From contig NZ_JACIFO010000006.1 in assembly GCF_014197445.1 (NCBI RefSeq), forward strand, positions 147,624-211,623: a DNA stretch of 64,000 nt. Reading direction: 5' to 3'. The notes beneath the pieces are model-generated. The model made no database searches and had not been told where the DNA came from. It saw only the letters and a list, made by a program, of their open reading frames with translations. Numbering within the stretch: the first letter of the stretch is position 1; every line of letters starts with the position of its first letter. The position numbers and the translations under genes are program-made. The DNA is from Mesonia hippocampi. Lineage in GTDB: Bacteria; Bacteroidota; Bacteroidia; Flavobacteriales; Flavobacteriaceae. Below are positions 1 to 9,320 of this stretch, piece by piece.

Positions 1-2
1 GA

Positions 3-920
3 GAGGCTAATGATACCGCTATATTTTTTGGACTTTCAGGTACAGGAAAAACAACATTATCGGCCGATCCAAGTCGTAAACTTATAGGCGATGACGAGCA
101 TGGTTGGACAGCAGAAAACAAGGTGTTTAACTTTGAGGGCGGTTGCTATGCAAAAGTTATTAACCTCTCTGCAGAAAAAGAACCAGATATCTTTAAAGCA
201 ATTAAAGCAGGTGCTTTACTAGAGAACGTTATTATGGATGCTAATGGAGCTGTAGATTTTGATGATGTAAGCATTACCCAAAACACCAGAGTGAGTTATC
301 CTATTTATCATATTGATAACATCCAACAACCTTCAATAGGAGAGAATCCAAAAAATATTTTCTTTTTAACTGCCGATGCTTTTGGGGTACTGCCTCCGAT
401 AAGTAAATTAACCCCAGGGCAAGCAGCTTACCATTTTATAAGTGGATATACTGCAAAAGTAGCCGGAACTGAAGCCGGAATAGATGAGCCGCTACCAAGT
501 TTCTCTGCTTGTTTTGGCGCGCCGTTTATGCCATTACACCCAACAAAATATGCGGAAATGTTAAGTAAAAAAATGCAGGAAGCAGGAGTTAATGTTTGGC
601 TGATAAACACAGGATGGACAGGAGGTCCTTATGGCGTAGGAAGCCGTATGTCGCTTAAATATACACGCGCTATGATTACGGCTGCCTTAGAAGGAAAACT
701 TAAAGATGTAGAGTATATTACACATCCTATATTTAATTTAACAATGCCAACAACTTGTCCTAATGTTCCTGCAGAGGTTTTAAACCCTAAACAAACATGG
801 ACAGATGCAGCAGCTTATGATGAAAAAGCAACTAAATTAGCCGAGTTTTTTAAGCAAAATTTTGAAAAATTTGAAGAATATGCCAACGAAGAAATTATGG
901 CAGGAGGTCCTAAAAGTTAA
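3..920 (+). CDS. pckA: phosphoenolpyruvate carboxykinase (ATP), 3' part
   Basis: This is the C-terminal 305 residues of ATP-dependent PEP carboxykinase, which converts oxaloacetate and ATP to PEP, CO2 and ADP in gluconeogenesis. The gene enters the window already open in frame 3, so the N-terminal roughly 230 residues are missing. The kinase P-loop [13 protein letters not shown] is at about nt 30-70, followed by the metal-binding GDDEHGW stretch and the conserved GPYGVGSRM segment. Any start codon visible inside the window would cut off the P-loop and is not real. The gene converges on hemD and shares a bidirectional terminator with it. The assignment is firm; the gene is cut by the window edge, not broken. 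Confidence 0.97.
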   Translation, partial: EANDTAIFFGLSGTGKTTLSADPSRKLIGDDEHGWTAENKVFNFEGGCYAKVINLSAEKEPDIFKAIKAGALLENVIMDANGAVDFDDVSITQNTRVSYPIYHIDNIQQPSIGENPKNIFFLTADAFGVLPPISKLTPGQAAYHFISGYTAKVAGTEAGIDEPLPSFSACFGAPFMPLHPTKYAEMLSKKMQEAGVNVWLINTGWTGGPYGVGSRMSLKYTRAMITAALEGKLKDVEYITHPIFNLTMPTTCPNVPAEVLNPKQTWTDAAAYDEKATKLAEFFKQNFEKFEEYANEEIMAGGPKS

Positions 921-940
921 TTAATAAAGGATCTATTTAT

Positions 941-976
941 AACTAAAAAAGGGAGCGTAATGCTCCCTTTTTTAGT
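941..976. terminator. bidirectional intrinsic terminator between pckA and hemD
   Basis: A GGGAGC/GCTCCC core is extended by AACTAAAAAA/TTTTTTAGTT arms around a GTAAT loop. The A-tract and T-tract let it work for both converging genes. Confidence 0.85.
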
Positions 977-996
977 TGAAGTAATCGTGAAGAGTA

Positions 997-1740
997 CTAT
1001 TTCTTATTATGTTCTTTGATGTATTTTTCCAAAGCCATTGTCATTGAAGGCGTCTCTGGTGTTGGTGCTGTAATATTTGCTTTTAACCCATGCTCTTCTG
1101 CAGCTTTAATGGTAGAGTTTCCAAAAACAGCAATACGAGTGTTATTTTGTTTAAAGTCAGGGAAGTTTTCAAATAAAGATTTTATTCCGCTAGGACTATA
1201 AAATACCACAACATCATAAAAAACTTTTTCAAGGTGCGATAAATCGCTAACTACGGTTTTGTAAAAAACAGCACGTTTCCATTTTATGCTTAGCTTGTCT
1301 AACGCTTCAGGGATGGCTGGTTTTAGCACATCGGAAGAAGGTAATAAAAAGCGTTCGTTTTTATATTTTTTAATTAATGGAACCAATTCTGGAAAAGTTC
1401 TTTTTCCTACATAAATTTTACGCTTCCTGTATACTACATATTTTTGTAGGTAATAAGCAATTGCTTCGCTTTGACAAAAATACTTTAGTGTATCAGGTAC
1501 TTTAAAACGTAATTCTTGGGCTATTCTAAAAAAGTGATCTACCGCATTTCGACTGGTTAAAATAATAGCAGAATACTCAGATAGATCTACTTTTTGTTGC
1601 CGAACGTCCTTAGAAGTTGCTCCTTCTACATGAATAAAAGGAATAAAATCTATTTTTACTTTTTGTTTTTCCTCTAACTCAAAATATGGTGAGTTCTCAG
1701 AAGGCTCTGGTTGAGAAATTAAAATGGTTTTCACTTTCAT
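997..1740 (-). CDS. hemD: uroporphyrinogen-III synthase
   Basis: A 247-residue protein with the divergent two-lobe HemD fold, expected to close hydroxymethylbilane to uroporphyrinogen III in haem synthesis. Visible family marks are ILTSRNAVDHFF near residues 60-70, the LLPSSDVLKP stretch near 130, and VVVFYSPSGIKSLF followed by IAVFGNSTIKAAEEHGL toward the end. The ATG at 1740 is preferred over the upstream TTG at 1746. It lies about 30 nt downstream of the DUF4271 gene on the same strand and is probably cotranscribed with it, a pairing I know from other Flavobacteriaceae. HemD is poorly conserved in sequence, so the call rests on motif pattern, length and neighbour. Confidence 0.85.
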   Translation of the reverse strand: MKVKTILISQPEPSENSPYFELEEKQKVKIDFIPFIHVEGATSKDVRQQKVDLSEYSAIILTSRNAVDHFFRIAQELRFKVPDTLKYFCQSEAIAYYLQKYVVYRKRKIYVGKRTFPELVPLIKKYKNERFLLPSSDVLKPAIPEALDKLSIKWKRAVFYKTVVSDLSHLEKVFYDVVVFYSPSGIKSLFENFPDFKQNNTRIAVFGNSTIKAAEEHGLKANITAPTPETPSMTMALEKYIKEHNKK

Positions 1741-1770
1741 AAACAAGTACTTTTAGTGCTAGTGCCCTAA

Positions 1771-2448
1771 TTATCTTAATATAATTACTTTATATAAAAT
1801 AAAATAGGGAGCTATTTCAAGTGTGCAAAGGTACAAAATAAAATAGAACCAATAAGTATAAACTATTTTTCTGTGTTTATAATAGTAAGAAAATAGGCTG
1901 GTTAAATGTATGCTGAATACAGCTATAATAAGCCCAATCAACATATTATTAGAGGGCGGAAAAATATAAAGTAAAACAATTATAATAGGGAAAAAGGCTA
2001 TGCTTATAAAATTTTTTACGCTAATCTTGTAAAATAAGTACTTATTTAATGTTTGGTCAATTTCAAAAAGATTACTTATAATGCGTTCTGTTACATATTT
2101 TATTCCGATAAGTGTAATTAAAATAATATATAACTGTAAAAAGTAAGTAAATGAAGCAGTATTGCTATTTAAGGTAATATTGAAATGATAAAGTATAATG
2201 TAAATCCCTAAGGCATTAATAAGTGAGACAGCAATACTTACAATAAGACTGAATTTATCAATAATTTCGGTAGATTTATTATAAGCAGAAAAATACTTTT
2301 TAGAAACATAAATAGTTACAAAATCATAAAACTTATTTGGGTAACTATAATTAGCAATCCCAAGCATAGTAAACGCTATAAGGATAAGTGCCGTTACCCA
2401 ATCGTTTGCTGTTACGTGTCTTTCTATAGCATTTAGTGGAAGTTCCAT
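1771..2448 (-). CDS. DUF4271 membrane protein
   Basis: A multi-pass inner-membrane protein of about 225 residues with six or seven hydrophobic segments and no recognised catalytic motif. Length, topology and position beside hemD fit the Bacteroidota family DUF4271, whose function is unknown. The open frame extends to 2460, but the promoter box TAACTTTG (2458-2465, minus strand) overlaps that codon, so the ATG at 2448 (MELPLNAIERHV) is the likely start. That leaves an untranslated leader of only a few bases. It is divergent from the GT2 gene across a short spacer. Confidence 0.75.
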   Translation of the reverse strand: MELPLNAIERHVTANDWVTALILIAFTMLGIANYSYPNKFYDFVTIYVSKKYFSAYNKSTEIIDKFSLIVSIAVSLINALGIYIILYHFNITLNSNTASFTYFLQLYIILITLIGIKYVTERIISNLFEIDQTLNKYLFYKISVKNFISIAFFPIIIVLLYIFPPSNNMLIGLIIAVFSIHLTSLFSYYYKHRKIVYTYWFYFILYLCTLEIAPYFILYKVIILR

Positions 2449-2457
2449 AAGCAAAAA

Positions 2458-2465
2458 CAAAGTTA
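2458..2465 (-). promoter_or_regulatory. -7 promoter box for DUF4271-hemD
   Basis: TAACTTTG on the minus strand matches the Bacteroidota TAnnTTTG box. It ends nine bases before the preferred ATG, predicting a very short leader. Confidence 0.6.
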
Positions 2466-2514
2466 AAATTAAAATAGGAGATAACGAAGCTTAAAAAAGA
2501 AAACTAAAAATATG

Positions 2515-2522
2515 TACATTTG
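2515..2522 (+). promoter_or_regulatory. -7 promoter box for the GT2 gene
   Basis: TACATTTG matches TAnnTTTG and ends ten bases before the ATG at 2533. The upstream ATG at 2512 lies within or before this box, which argues for the downstream start. No convincing -33 TTTG is seen. Confidence 0.6.
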
Positions 2523-2532
2523 CCAAAAAAAT

Positions 2533-3261
2533 ATGCAACAAAGCCTTGTTATTATTCCTACTTATAACGAGATTGAGAATATCGAACATATTATTCGGGC
2601 AGTTTTCTCTCAATCTTTAGCGGTGCATATTTTAATTGTAGATGATAATTCTCCCGATGGAACGGCTCAAAAAGTTGCTGCCTTACAATTGGTTTTTCCT
2701 GATAAATTGTTTTTAGAAATAAGAAAAAATAAATCGGGTTTAGGTACAGCTTATGTACATGGCTTTAAATGGGCATTAGCAAGGCCTTATACCTATATTT
2801 TTGAAATGGATGCCGATTTTTCTCACAACCCTAACGATATCATAAAGTTACACCAAGCATGTACACAACAGCAAGCACACTTGGCTGTAGGTTCGCGCTA
2901 TGTTAAAGGAGTAAATGTAGTAAATTGGCCTATGAAACGGGTGCTGCTCTCTTATATAGCTTCTAAATATGTAAAGTTAATAACACGAATGCCCATAGAT
3001 GATACTACGGCAGGCTTTGTGTGTTTTCACCGAAGTGTTTTAGAAAAAATAAATTTAGAAAAAATACAGTTTGTAGGCTATGCTTTCCAAATAGAAATGA
3101 AATTTAAAGCATACCTAAAAAAATTTAAAATTGTCGAAGTTCCTGTTATATTTACCGACCGTACTAGGGGGAAATCTAAAATGAGTAGCGGAATTATATC
3201 CGAAGCCATTTTTGGCGTACTATCCATGAAGTTAAAAAGTTGGTTTTATAAAGAATTTTAA
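2533..3261 (+). CDS. polyprenol monophosphomannose synthase (GT2 family)
   Basis: A 242-residue GT-A glycosyltransferase of the dolichol-phosphate mannose synthase type, expected to move mannose from GDP-mannose to a polyprenyl phosphate at the cytoplasmic membrane face. It opens with the family motif IIPTYNEIENI, has the nucleotide-binding VDDNSPDGT near residues 36-44, and the metal-binding EMDADFSHNP near 86-95. The C-terminal ends without the extra membrane domain that some homologues carry. It stands just upstream of dihydroorotase, and the order GT2, pyrC, DUF4296 is a familiar flavobacterial arrangement. The exact sugar donor cannot be read from sequence. Confidence 0.88.
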   Translation: MQQSLVIIPTYNEIENIEHIIRAVFSQSLAVHILIVDDNSPDGTAQKVAALQLVFPDKLFLEIRKNKSGLGTAYVHGFKWALARPYTYIFEMDADFSHNPNDIIKLHQACTQQQAHLAVGSRYVKGVNVVNWPMKRVLLSYIASKYVKLITRMPIDDTTAGFVCFHRSVLEKINLEKIQFVGYAFQIEMKFKAYLKKFKIVEVPVIFTDRTRGKSKMSSGIISEAIFGVLSMKLKSWFYKEF

Positions 3262-3340
3262 CGAGTAAAAATGAAATTGATTAATACACACAACATATTT
3301 TTATCCCCTCTAACCATTATTAAAAACTAAATAGAAGTTT

Positions 3341-4681
3341 GTGAAAAAGATACTTATAAAAAATGCTAAAGTCGTAAACGAAGGCAAAATCACCGATGCC
3401 GAAGTATATATAGAAAATGGACTTATCGCAGAAGTAGCACCCATAATAAGCGCAAAATCTCAAGATATTCAAGTAATAGATGCCGAAGGTAAACACCTGT
3501 TGCCAGGAGTAATAGACGATCAGGTACATTTTAGAGAACCAGGACTTACGCATAAAGAAGATATAGCATCGGGATCTAGAGCGGCTATTGCAGGAGGAAT
3601 TACCTCGTTTATAGAAATGCCAAATACCAATCCGCAGACCACAACCATCAAACTATTAGAAGAGAAATTTGAAATAGCAAAACAAACTTCTTATGCAAAT
3701 TATTCGTTTATGTTTGGCGGAACAAACGATAACCTAGAAGAAATAAAAAAAATAAACCCTAAAAACACAGCGGCTTTAAAGCTGTTTTTAGGCTCTTCTA
3801 CAGGAAATATGCTGGTTGATAATGAAAAAGTTTTAGAAGAAATTTTTAAAAACTCTCCCGTTCTGGTAGTTACCCATTGTGAAGATGAAGAAACTATTCA
3901 GAAAAATTTAGCAACTTATAAGGAGAAATACGGAGACGATATCCCCATAAAGTTTCACCCTGCAATACGCAGTGAAGAAGCTTGCTACCTATCCTCGTCT
4001 AAGGCAGTAGCACTAGCTAAAAAAACAGGAGCGCGCTTACATATCTTTCATTTATCTACGGCAAAAGAAATCTCTTTATTTTCTAATAAAAAACCACTAA
4101 AAGATAAAAAGATAACCGCAGAAGTTTGTGTCCATCACCTATGGTTTAACGATTCTTATTATGATGAAAAAGGAACACATATTAAGTGGAACCCAGCAGT
4201 GAAAACTCAAAAAGATCAAGAAGCTTTATTAAAAGCCCTATTGGATGATAAAATAGATGTTATTGCAACCGATCATGCGCCACATACATTAGAAGAAAAA
4301 GATAATGTTTATACAAAAGCTCCAAGTGGAGGACCTTTAGTACAACATGCATTACCAGCAATGTTAGAGTTTTATCACCAAGGGAAAATATCACTTCCTA
4401 AAATTGTAGAGAAAATGTGCCATAACCCAGCCATTCTATTCAATATTGAAAAAAGAGGCTACATTAAGGAAGGTTATAAAGCCGATTTAGTGTTGGTAGA
4501 TTTAAACGCTCCGTGGACAGTAAAAAAAGAGAATATTTTGTATAAATGCGAATGGTCTCCATTCGATAAAACCACTTTCAAATCTCGTATCACACATACC
4601 TTTGTAAATGGAGAGTTGGTTTACCGAAACTTTAAAGTGTTAGATAAAAAAGTAGGAGAACGATTAACTTTTGATAGATAA
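3341..4681 (+). CDS. pyrC: dihydroorotase (class I type)
   Basis: A 446-residue amidohydrolase expected to interconvert carbamoyl-aspartate and dihydroorotate in pyrimidine synthesis. The start is GTG at 3341 (reads MKKILIKNAKVV); no ATG serves better. Metal-site features are LPGVIDDQVHFREPG (residues 54-68), K147 as the candidate carboxylated lysine, H179 (THCEDE), H237 (HIFHLST) and D311 (ATDHAPHT). Unusually the first His of the usual HxH pair is Gln61 here. I recall the same Gln in other Bacteroidota homologues, so it is probably a lineage trait and not damage. It is followed 9 nt later by a lipoprotein gene. Confidence 0.93.
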   Translation: MKKILIKNAKVVNEGKITDAEVYIENGLIAEVAPIISAKSQDIQVIDAEGKHLLPGVIDDQVHFREPGLTHKEDIASGSRAAIAGGITSFIEMPNTNPQTTTIKLLEEKFEIAKQTSYANYSFMFGGTNDNLEEIKKINPKNTAALKLFLGSSTGNMLVDNEKVLEEIFKNSPVLVVTHCEDEETIQKNLATYKEKYGDDIPIKFHPAIRSEEACYLSSSKAVALAKKTGARLHIFHLSTAKEISLFSNKKPLKDKKITAEVCVHHLWFNDSYYDEKGTHIKWNPAVKTQKDQEALLKALLDDKIDVIATDHAPHTLEEKDNVYTKAPSGGPLVQHALPAMLEFYHQGKISLPKIVEKMCHNPAILFNIEKRGYIKEGYKADLVLVDLNAPWTVKKENILYKCEWSPFDKTTFKSRITHTFVNGELVYRNFKVLDKKVGERLTFDR

Positions 4682-4690
4682 AAATTAAAG

Positions 4691-5137
4691 ATGCGAAACC
4701 TTTATATACTTCTAATAATTGTTTTAACATGTGCTTTTAGCTGCCAACAAGTAACAAAAGCACCAAAACCAGACAAATTAATTTCTGAAAAAGAAATGGT
4801 TTCTATTTTGGTTGATTTAGTAAAGCTAGATGCTGCAGAGAGTTATAGCGGTGTGGAAGTAACAAAACGCAAGGTTTCACTAAAAGAATTGTTGTACCAA
4901 AAGCATCAAGTAGATAGTACACAGCTGGCAGATAATATTGCGTATTACACAGAAGATGTTACTGTAAGCGAACGCATTTTTAATGAAGTAAAAAAGATTT
5001 TAGATGAAGAGCAACAAGCTGTAGACTCGTTAAAAACCGATAGTAATGCTGTGCTTTCAGAGATAGAAAAAGCATCGTTTGAAAGTTTAAAGCTAGATTC
5101 GCTTCGTGTTAAAGATAAAGAAACAGGCGCTAATTAA
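4691..5137 (+). CDS. DUF4296 lipoprotein
   Basis: A 148-residue predicted lipoprotein with a signal peptide ending in the lipobox LTCAFSC (Cys18). The mature part is helical and charged, with the stretch ISEKEMVSILVDLVKLDAAE typical of DUF4296, a Bacteroidota family of unknown function. It lies 9 nt behind dihydroorotase and is probably cotranscribed. The residues after Cys18 (QQVTK) lack the acidic run that marks surface-exported lipoproteins, so periplasmic retention is likely. Confidence 0.78.
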   Translation: MRNLYILLIIVLTCAFSCQQVTKAPKPDKLISEKEMVSILVDLVKLDAAESYSGVEVTKRKVSLKELLYQKHQVDSTQLADNIAYYTEDVTVSERIFNEVKKILDEEQQAVDSLKTDSNAVLSEIEKASFESLKLDSLRVKDKETGAN

Positions 5138-5153
5138 TTAACGCCTGTTTTTA
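5123..5153. terminator. bidirectional terminator between DUF4296 and tyrS
   Basis: ACAGGCG and CGCCTGT form a stem around an AT-only loop, followed by TTTTT. The stem overlaps the DUF4296 stop codon and lies just before the tyrS stop. Confidence 0.75.
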
Positions 5154-5158
5154 AAATT

Positions 5159-6469
5159 TTATATCGCTTTGATGATATAAGTGTTTTTCTTTCCTTTATT
5201 TAAAATAATATACTTCCCGTTAATTAAGTCTGCTTCTGTTAGGCTGTAGTTTTCGTTAACTTTTTCCTTGTTTACCGCAACAGCATTGCTTTGTAGGGCG
5301 CGTCTAGCTTCACCATTACTGCTTAAAAAGTTTGTTTTGGCAGCTAAAGCAGCAATCATGTCTACTCCTTTAGCGAGCTCTTCTTTTTTAAGCTCTGCTT
5401 GTGGTACGCCTTCAAAAACATCTAAGAAAGTTTCCTCGTCTAAACTAGCGATATCGCTTTTAAAAGAATCACTAAATAAAATAGAAGATGCTTTTTGAGC
5501 AACTTCAAAAGCTTCTTTGTTGTGTACAAAGGTAGTTACTTCTTCAGCTAACTTCTTTTGAAGAAGCCTTAAATGTGGTGCTTCTTCGTGCTTTTTAATA
5601 AGCTCTTCGATAGTCTCTCTGTCTAAGAAAGTGAAAATTTTAATGTATTTTTTTGCGTCTTCGTCTGAGGTGTTTAGCCAAAATTGATAAAATTTATAAG
5701 CAGAGGTTTTGTCGGTATCTAACCAAATGTTTCCTCCTTCAGACTTTCCAAACTTACCACCATCTGCTTTTGTAATTAATGGGCAAGTCATGGCATATAC
5801 TTTGGCATCTTCGCCAGGTGTCATACGTCTAACAAGTTCTGTTCCTGTGGTAATATTTCCCCACTGGTCACTCCCACCCATTTGTAGCTTACAGCCTATG
5901 GTTTTGTATAAATGATAAAAGTCGTACCCTTGAATAAGTTGATAAGTGAATTCAGTAAAAGACATTCCGGCAGCTCCGTCTTCTCCGCTAAAGCGTTTTT
6001 TAACAGAATCCTTTGCCATCATATAGTTTACAGTAATGCGTTTTCCTACGTCACGGGCAAATTCAATGAAAGAGATGTTTTTCATCCAATCATAATTATT
6101 TACCAGCATAGGAGCATTTTCTTCTTTGCCATCAAAATCTAAAAAACGCGATAATACACGTTTAATTCCGGCAACATTTTTTGCTAGTGCTTCATCATCT
6201 AGCAGGTTACGCTCGTCGCTTTTTCCAGAAGGGTCGCCTATCATCCCAGTAGCGCCTCCTACAAGGGCAACGGGTTTGTGTCCAGCACGTTCTAGGTGGA
6301 CGAGTAAAATAATAGGTACAAGACTTCCTATGTGAAGAGAGTCGGATGTTGGGTCAAACCCAATGTAAGCCGTAGTCATCTCTTTAGAAAGTTGTTCTTC
6401 TGTTCCTGGCATAATGTCTTGTAACATGCCGCGCCAGCGTAAATCTTCAACTAAAGGCTTTAATTTCAT
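5159..6469 (-). CDS. tyrS: tyrosyl-tRNA synthetase
   Basis: A 436-residue class I synthetase that charges tRNA-Tyr. The HIGH-type motif is HIGS (residues 46-49, after GFDPTSDSL) and the KMSKS-type motif is KFGKS (239-243). GGSDQWGNI, typical of TyrRS, is at 198-206. The last 70 or so residues form an S4-like RNA-binding domain. The open frame runs 39 nt further upstream, but a TACCTTTG promoter box lies inside that extension, so the ATG at 6469 ([10 protein letters not shown]) is chosen. It is divergent from the SDR gene. Confidence 0.97.
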   Translation of the reverse strand: MKLKPLVEDLRWRGMLQDIMPGTEEQLSKEMTTAYIGFDPTSDSLHIGSLVPIILLVHLERAGHKPVALVGGATGMIGDPSGKSDERNLLDDEALAKNVAGIKRVLSRFLDFDGKEENAPMLVNNYDWMKNISFIEFARDVGKRITVNYMMAKDSVKKRFSGEDGAAGMSFTEFTYQLIQGYDFYHLYKTIGCKLQMGGSDQWGNITTGTELVRRMTPGEDAKVYAMTCPLITKADGGKFGKSEGGNIWLDTDKTSAYKFYQFWLNTSDEDAKKYIKIFTFLDRETIEELIKKHEEAPHLRLLQKKLAEEVTTFVHNKEAFEVAQKASSILFSDSFKSDIASLDEETFLDVFEGVPQAELKKEELAKGVDMIAALAAKTNFLSSNGEARRALQSNAVAVNKEKVNENYSLTEADLINGKYIILNKGKKNTYIIKAI

Positions 6470-6492
6470 TTTATAAAATTTTATCAATCTTA

Positions 6493-6500
6493 CAAAGGTA
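6493..6500 (-). promoter_or_regulatory. -7 promoter box for tyrS
   Basis: TACCTTTG on the minus strand, 23 nt upstream of the chosen tyrS ATG, matches TAnnTTTG and helps decide the start. Confidence 0.6.
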
Positions 6501-6554
6501 AAAATCATACTTCAAAATACTTATTTATTCTGAACATTTATTTAATTTAGAGGC

Positions 6555-7574
6555 ATGATTTTAATTACGGGAGCAACAGGCTTGGTGGGAACTTATTTAT
6601 TATCCGTTTTATTGGCAGATAAAAGTACTAGGGCGCCGATAAGAGCATTATATCGTACAGTAGAAGCTAAAGAAGCTTGTTTGGAGCGTTTGAAAGAAAT
6701 AACAACGGCAAATATTCCTGTGGGAGCTTTTGAGCGATTATCGTGGTTTAGGGCAGATGTTACCAGCATTCCGGAGTTGTCTGATGCTTATAAAGGGATT
6801 GCTTATGTTTACCATTGTGCCGGATATATTTCGTTTAACGAAAAAGATTATTTTAAGTTAAGAAAGGTAAATATAGAAGGAACGGCAAATGTTGTTAACT
6901 TGGCATTGACCTATAATGTAAAAAAACTTTGCCATGTAAGCTCGGTAGCTACCTTAGGGGAAGAATTACAAGGGGTTGAGCTTACCGAAGATTCTGCAAG
7001 GATTTCAGAGAAGGTTTATAGCAGTTATTCTATTACCAAATATGGAGCTGAAATGGAAGTTTGGCGTGCCTCGCAAGAAGGGCTTCCGGTACTTATTGTT
7101 AATCCAGGTGTAATTATAGGCGCCGGTAATTGGCAGCAAGGTAGCGCAAGTTTGTTTTCTAGAGTAGCTAAAGGCTTAAGTTTTTATTTGCCAAAAACAA
7201 CAGGTTTTGTTGGAGCAGCCGATGTTGCGTCTTTTATGTATAAAGCAATGCAAAGTAAGGTGTATAACGAACGTTTTATTTTGATTTCAGAAAACTGCTC
7301 GTTTAAACAAGTGTTGACTAAAATCGCAAAAGAATTATTGGTAAAACCTCCAAAAGTTGCTGTAAAAAAATGGATGTTACAGTTAGGGTGGATTATCCAG
7401 GGAATAACGAGTCGTTTAGGTGGGTCTAAATATATTACAAAGCGATTTATAGAAGAGGCTTTTACCGAAACACTATATAGTAATAAAAAAGCAATAGATG
7501 AATTAGGATTTACCTTTACTCCTATTGATACAGTAATTGAAGAAACAGCAAAGTTGTATCAATTAAAAAAGTAG
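6555..7574 (+). CDS. NAD-dependent epimerase/dehydratase (extended SDR)
   Basis: A 339-residue extended short-chain dehydrogenase. The Rossmann motif TGATGLVGTYL is at residues 5-15 and the catalytic YSITK sits after SSVATLGEE, with PGVIIGAG following as in the 3-beta-hydroxysteroid and dihydroflavonol reductase-like group. The substrate cannot be named. An imperfect box (TAATTTAG) ends only four bases before the ATG, so the transcript may be nearly leaderless. It is followed by the frameshifted small protein gene. Confidence 0.85.
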   Translation: MILITGATGLVGTYLLSVLLADKSTRAPIRALYRTVEAKEACLERLKEITTANIPVGAFERLSWFRADVTSIPELSDAYKGIAYVYHCAGYISFNEKDYFKLRKVNIEGTANVVNLALTYNVKKLCHVSSVATLGEELQGVELTEDSARISEKVYSSYSITKYGAEMEVWRASQEGLPVLIVNPGVIIGAGNWQQGSASLFSRVAKGLSFYLPKTTGFVGAADVASFMYKAMQSKVYNERFILISENCSFKQVLTKIAKELLVKPPKVAVKKWMLQLGWIIQGITSRLGGSKYITKRFIEEAFTETLYSNKKAIDELGFTFTPIDTVIEETAKLYQLKK

Positions 7575-7650
7575 TGCAATAAATGTTAAAAAGTTTTATT
7601 TTTTAATGTTTAGTCTTAATTTTAGTTGTCATATAAATAAAAAATGTATT

Positions 7651-8081
7651 ATGAAAAATATTATCGCAACAGCATTGTGTTTGGTAGGTCTAGTAAGTTT
7701 TGCGCAACAAAAACAGCTACTCCAGAGCAATTACAGCAAGTAGAACGTCATGTGGCAGAGATGGATAAGGAGTTAAATTTATCTGCAGAACAGAAAGAGA
7801 AAATAAAAGTATTAGCATTAGAGCGAGTTCAGCAGCGGGAAATGAATGTAGAGGAAAGAGAAGAAGCTGCCAAACGTAGAAGGGCAATGCAAGCAGAACC
7901 TAAGCACATGATGGCTGAACGTGAACAACGAAAGTTAGCGCATGAACAGCATATTGAGGAATTAAAATCTATCCTTACCGAAGAGCAGTTTCAAAAACTT
8001 CAAGAAAGTAAAAAGCTGAAGACAAAACACAAAGAAAAGCCTAGTAGGCAAAAACACCATCGTCAAGGAAGAAGGATGTAA
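7651..8081 (+). pseudogene. Spy/CpxP-like or DUF4890-like periplasmic protein, frameshifted
   Basis: Two overlapping frames together make one plausible protein. The first, from ATG 7651, encodes a clean signal peptide (MKNIIATALCLVGLVSFAQQ) and stops at 7743. The second frame carries the mature part from about 7713 (TATPEQLQQVERH) to 8081, a helical, Met/Lys/Glu-rich segment with LNLSAEQKEKI and ILTEEQFQKLQ, the repeated pattern of Spy/CpxP-like proteins. The junction is an A5 run at 7709-7713; one more A would restore AQQKTATPE. The second frame has its own ATG at 7644, but that start gives no signal peptide. It may be a sequencing error, a real mutation, or ribosomal slippage on AAA. Confidence 0.7.
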
Positions 8082-8100
8082 TAAGAAAAATAAGAGAATA

Positions 8101-8131
8101 AAAAAACCTGTTTCATTGAAACAGGTTTTTT
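8101..8131. terminator. bidirectional terminator
   Basis: AAAAAACCTGTTT and AAACAGGTTTTTT pair around a five-base loop. It lies between the converging frameshifted gene and the acyl-CoA dehydrogenase gene. Confidence 0.85.
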
Positions 8132-8148
8132 ATGAGTTACGGCAACGT

Positions 8149-9291
8149 CTAGTCTTTAAGAATGGCTCTAGAAATTACTATTTTTTGTATTTCAGAAGTA
8201 CCTTCATAAATTTGCGTAATTTTTGCATCACGCATTAATCTCTCTACGTGGTATTCTTTAACATAACCATTACCTCCGTGAATTTGTACAGCTTCTATGG
8301 CAGTATCCATAGCAACTTTAGAGGCGTATAATTTGGCCATAGCTCCAGAAAGGTCATAATTTTCATGGTTGTCTTTATCTTTGGCAGCCTTCATTACTAA
8401 ATGTCTAGCAGCTTCAATTTGCGTGTGCATATCGGCAAGCTTAAATGCGATAGCTTGGTGGTTACATATTTCTGTACCAAAAGCTTTACGTTCTTTAGAG
8501 TATTTTAGTGCTAACTCGTATGCTCCAGCGGCAATACCAAGTGCTTGTGCCGCAATACCTATACGTCCTCCAGAAAGTGTTTTCATGGCAAATTTAAATC
8601 CAAATCCATCTTCCCCGATGCGGTTTTCTTTAGGAACTTTTACGTCGTTGAAGATAAGTGAATGAGTGTCGCTACCTCTGATTCCTAATTTTTGCTCTTT
8701 AGGGCCTATTTCAAAACCTTCCCAGTTTTTTTCAACAATAAAAGCGTTAATTCCTTTGTGTTTTTTCTCTTTATGAGTTTGAGCAATTACAAGGTAGTAG
8801 TCTGCAGAACTTCCGTTGGTAATCCAGTTTTTGGTACCATTTAAAACGTAATGGTCTCCCATATCGATAGCGGTAGTTCTCTGTGATGTAGCATCACTAC
8901 CGGCTTCTGGTTCGCTTAAACAGAATGCTCCGATAGATTCTCCTGTAGCTAACTTTGTTAGGTATTTTTGTTTTTGTTCTTCGTTTCCGTAGGTTTCTAG
9001 CCCCCAGCAAACTAACGAGTTGTTTACAGATACGATTACCGAGCAAGAAGCATCTATTTTAGAAATTTCCTCCATGGCAAGTACATAAGCGACTGTATCC
9101 ATTCCGCCTCCACCATATTGTGGGTCAACCATCATTCCTAAAAATCCAAGTTCTCCCATACGTTTTACTTGTTCTGTTGGGAATTCTTGTTTCTCGTCAC
9201 GTTCTATCACCCCTGGTAATAGTTCATTTCGAGCAAAATCACGAGCCGCATCGCGTATCATTAAATGCTCTTCGGTAAGCTTAAAATCCAT
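8149..9291 (-). CDS. acyl-CoA dehydrogenase (short-chain type)
   Basis: A 380-residue FAD-dependent acyl-CoA dehydrogenase of the butyryl/short-chain type, expected to make the trans-2 double bond in fatty acid or branched amino acid breakdown. It has AFCLSEPEAGSD near residue 135, the WITNG segment, and the catalytic Glu363 in YEGTSEIQ near the C-terminus. Its promoter on the minus strand is a perfect TTTG-N19-TATATTTG. Substrate chain length is inferred only from general resemblance. Confidence 0.92.
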   Translation of the reverse strand: MDFKLTEEHLMIRDAARDFARNELLPGVIERDEKQEFPTEQVKRMGELGFLGMMVDPQYGGGGMDTVAYVLAMEEISKIDASCSVIVSVNNSLVCWGLETYGNEEQKQKYLTKLATGESIGAFCLSEPEAGSDATSQRTTAIDMGDHYVLNGTKNWITNGSSADYYLVIAQTHKEKKHKGINAFIVEKNWEGFEIGPKEQKLGIRGSDTHSLIFNDVKVPKENRIGEDGFGFKFAMKTLSGGRIGIAAQALGIAAGAYELALKYSKERKAFGTEICNHQAIAFKLADMHTQIEAARHLVMKAAKDKDNHENYDLSGAMAKLYASKVAMDTAIEAVQIHGGNGYVKEYHVERLMRDAKITQIYEGTSEIQKIVISRAILKD

Positions 9292-9320
9292 ATTCTAATT
9301 TTTTTAAATAAAAATGCATA

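Noticed and set aside
3271..3330. 19-codon frame (MKLINTHNIFLSP...) before dihydroorotase
   Set aside because: No promoter, no conserved leader-peptide features; expected by chance in AT-rich spacer.
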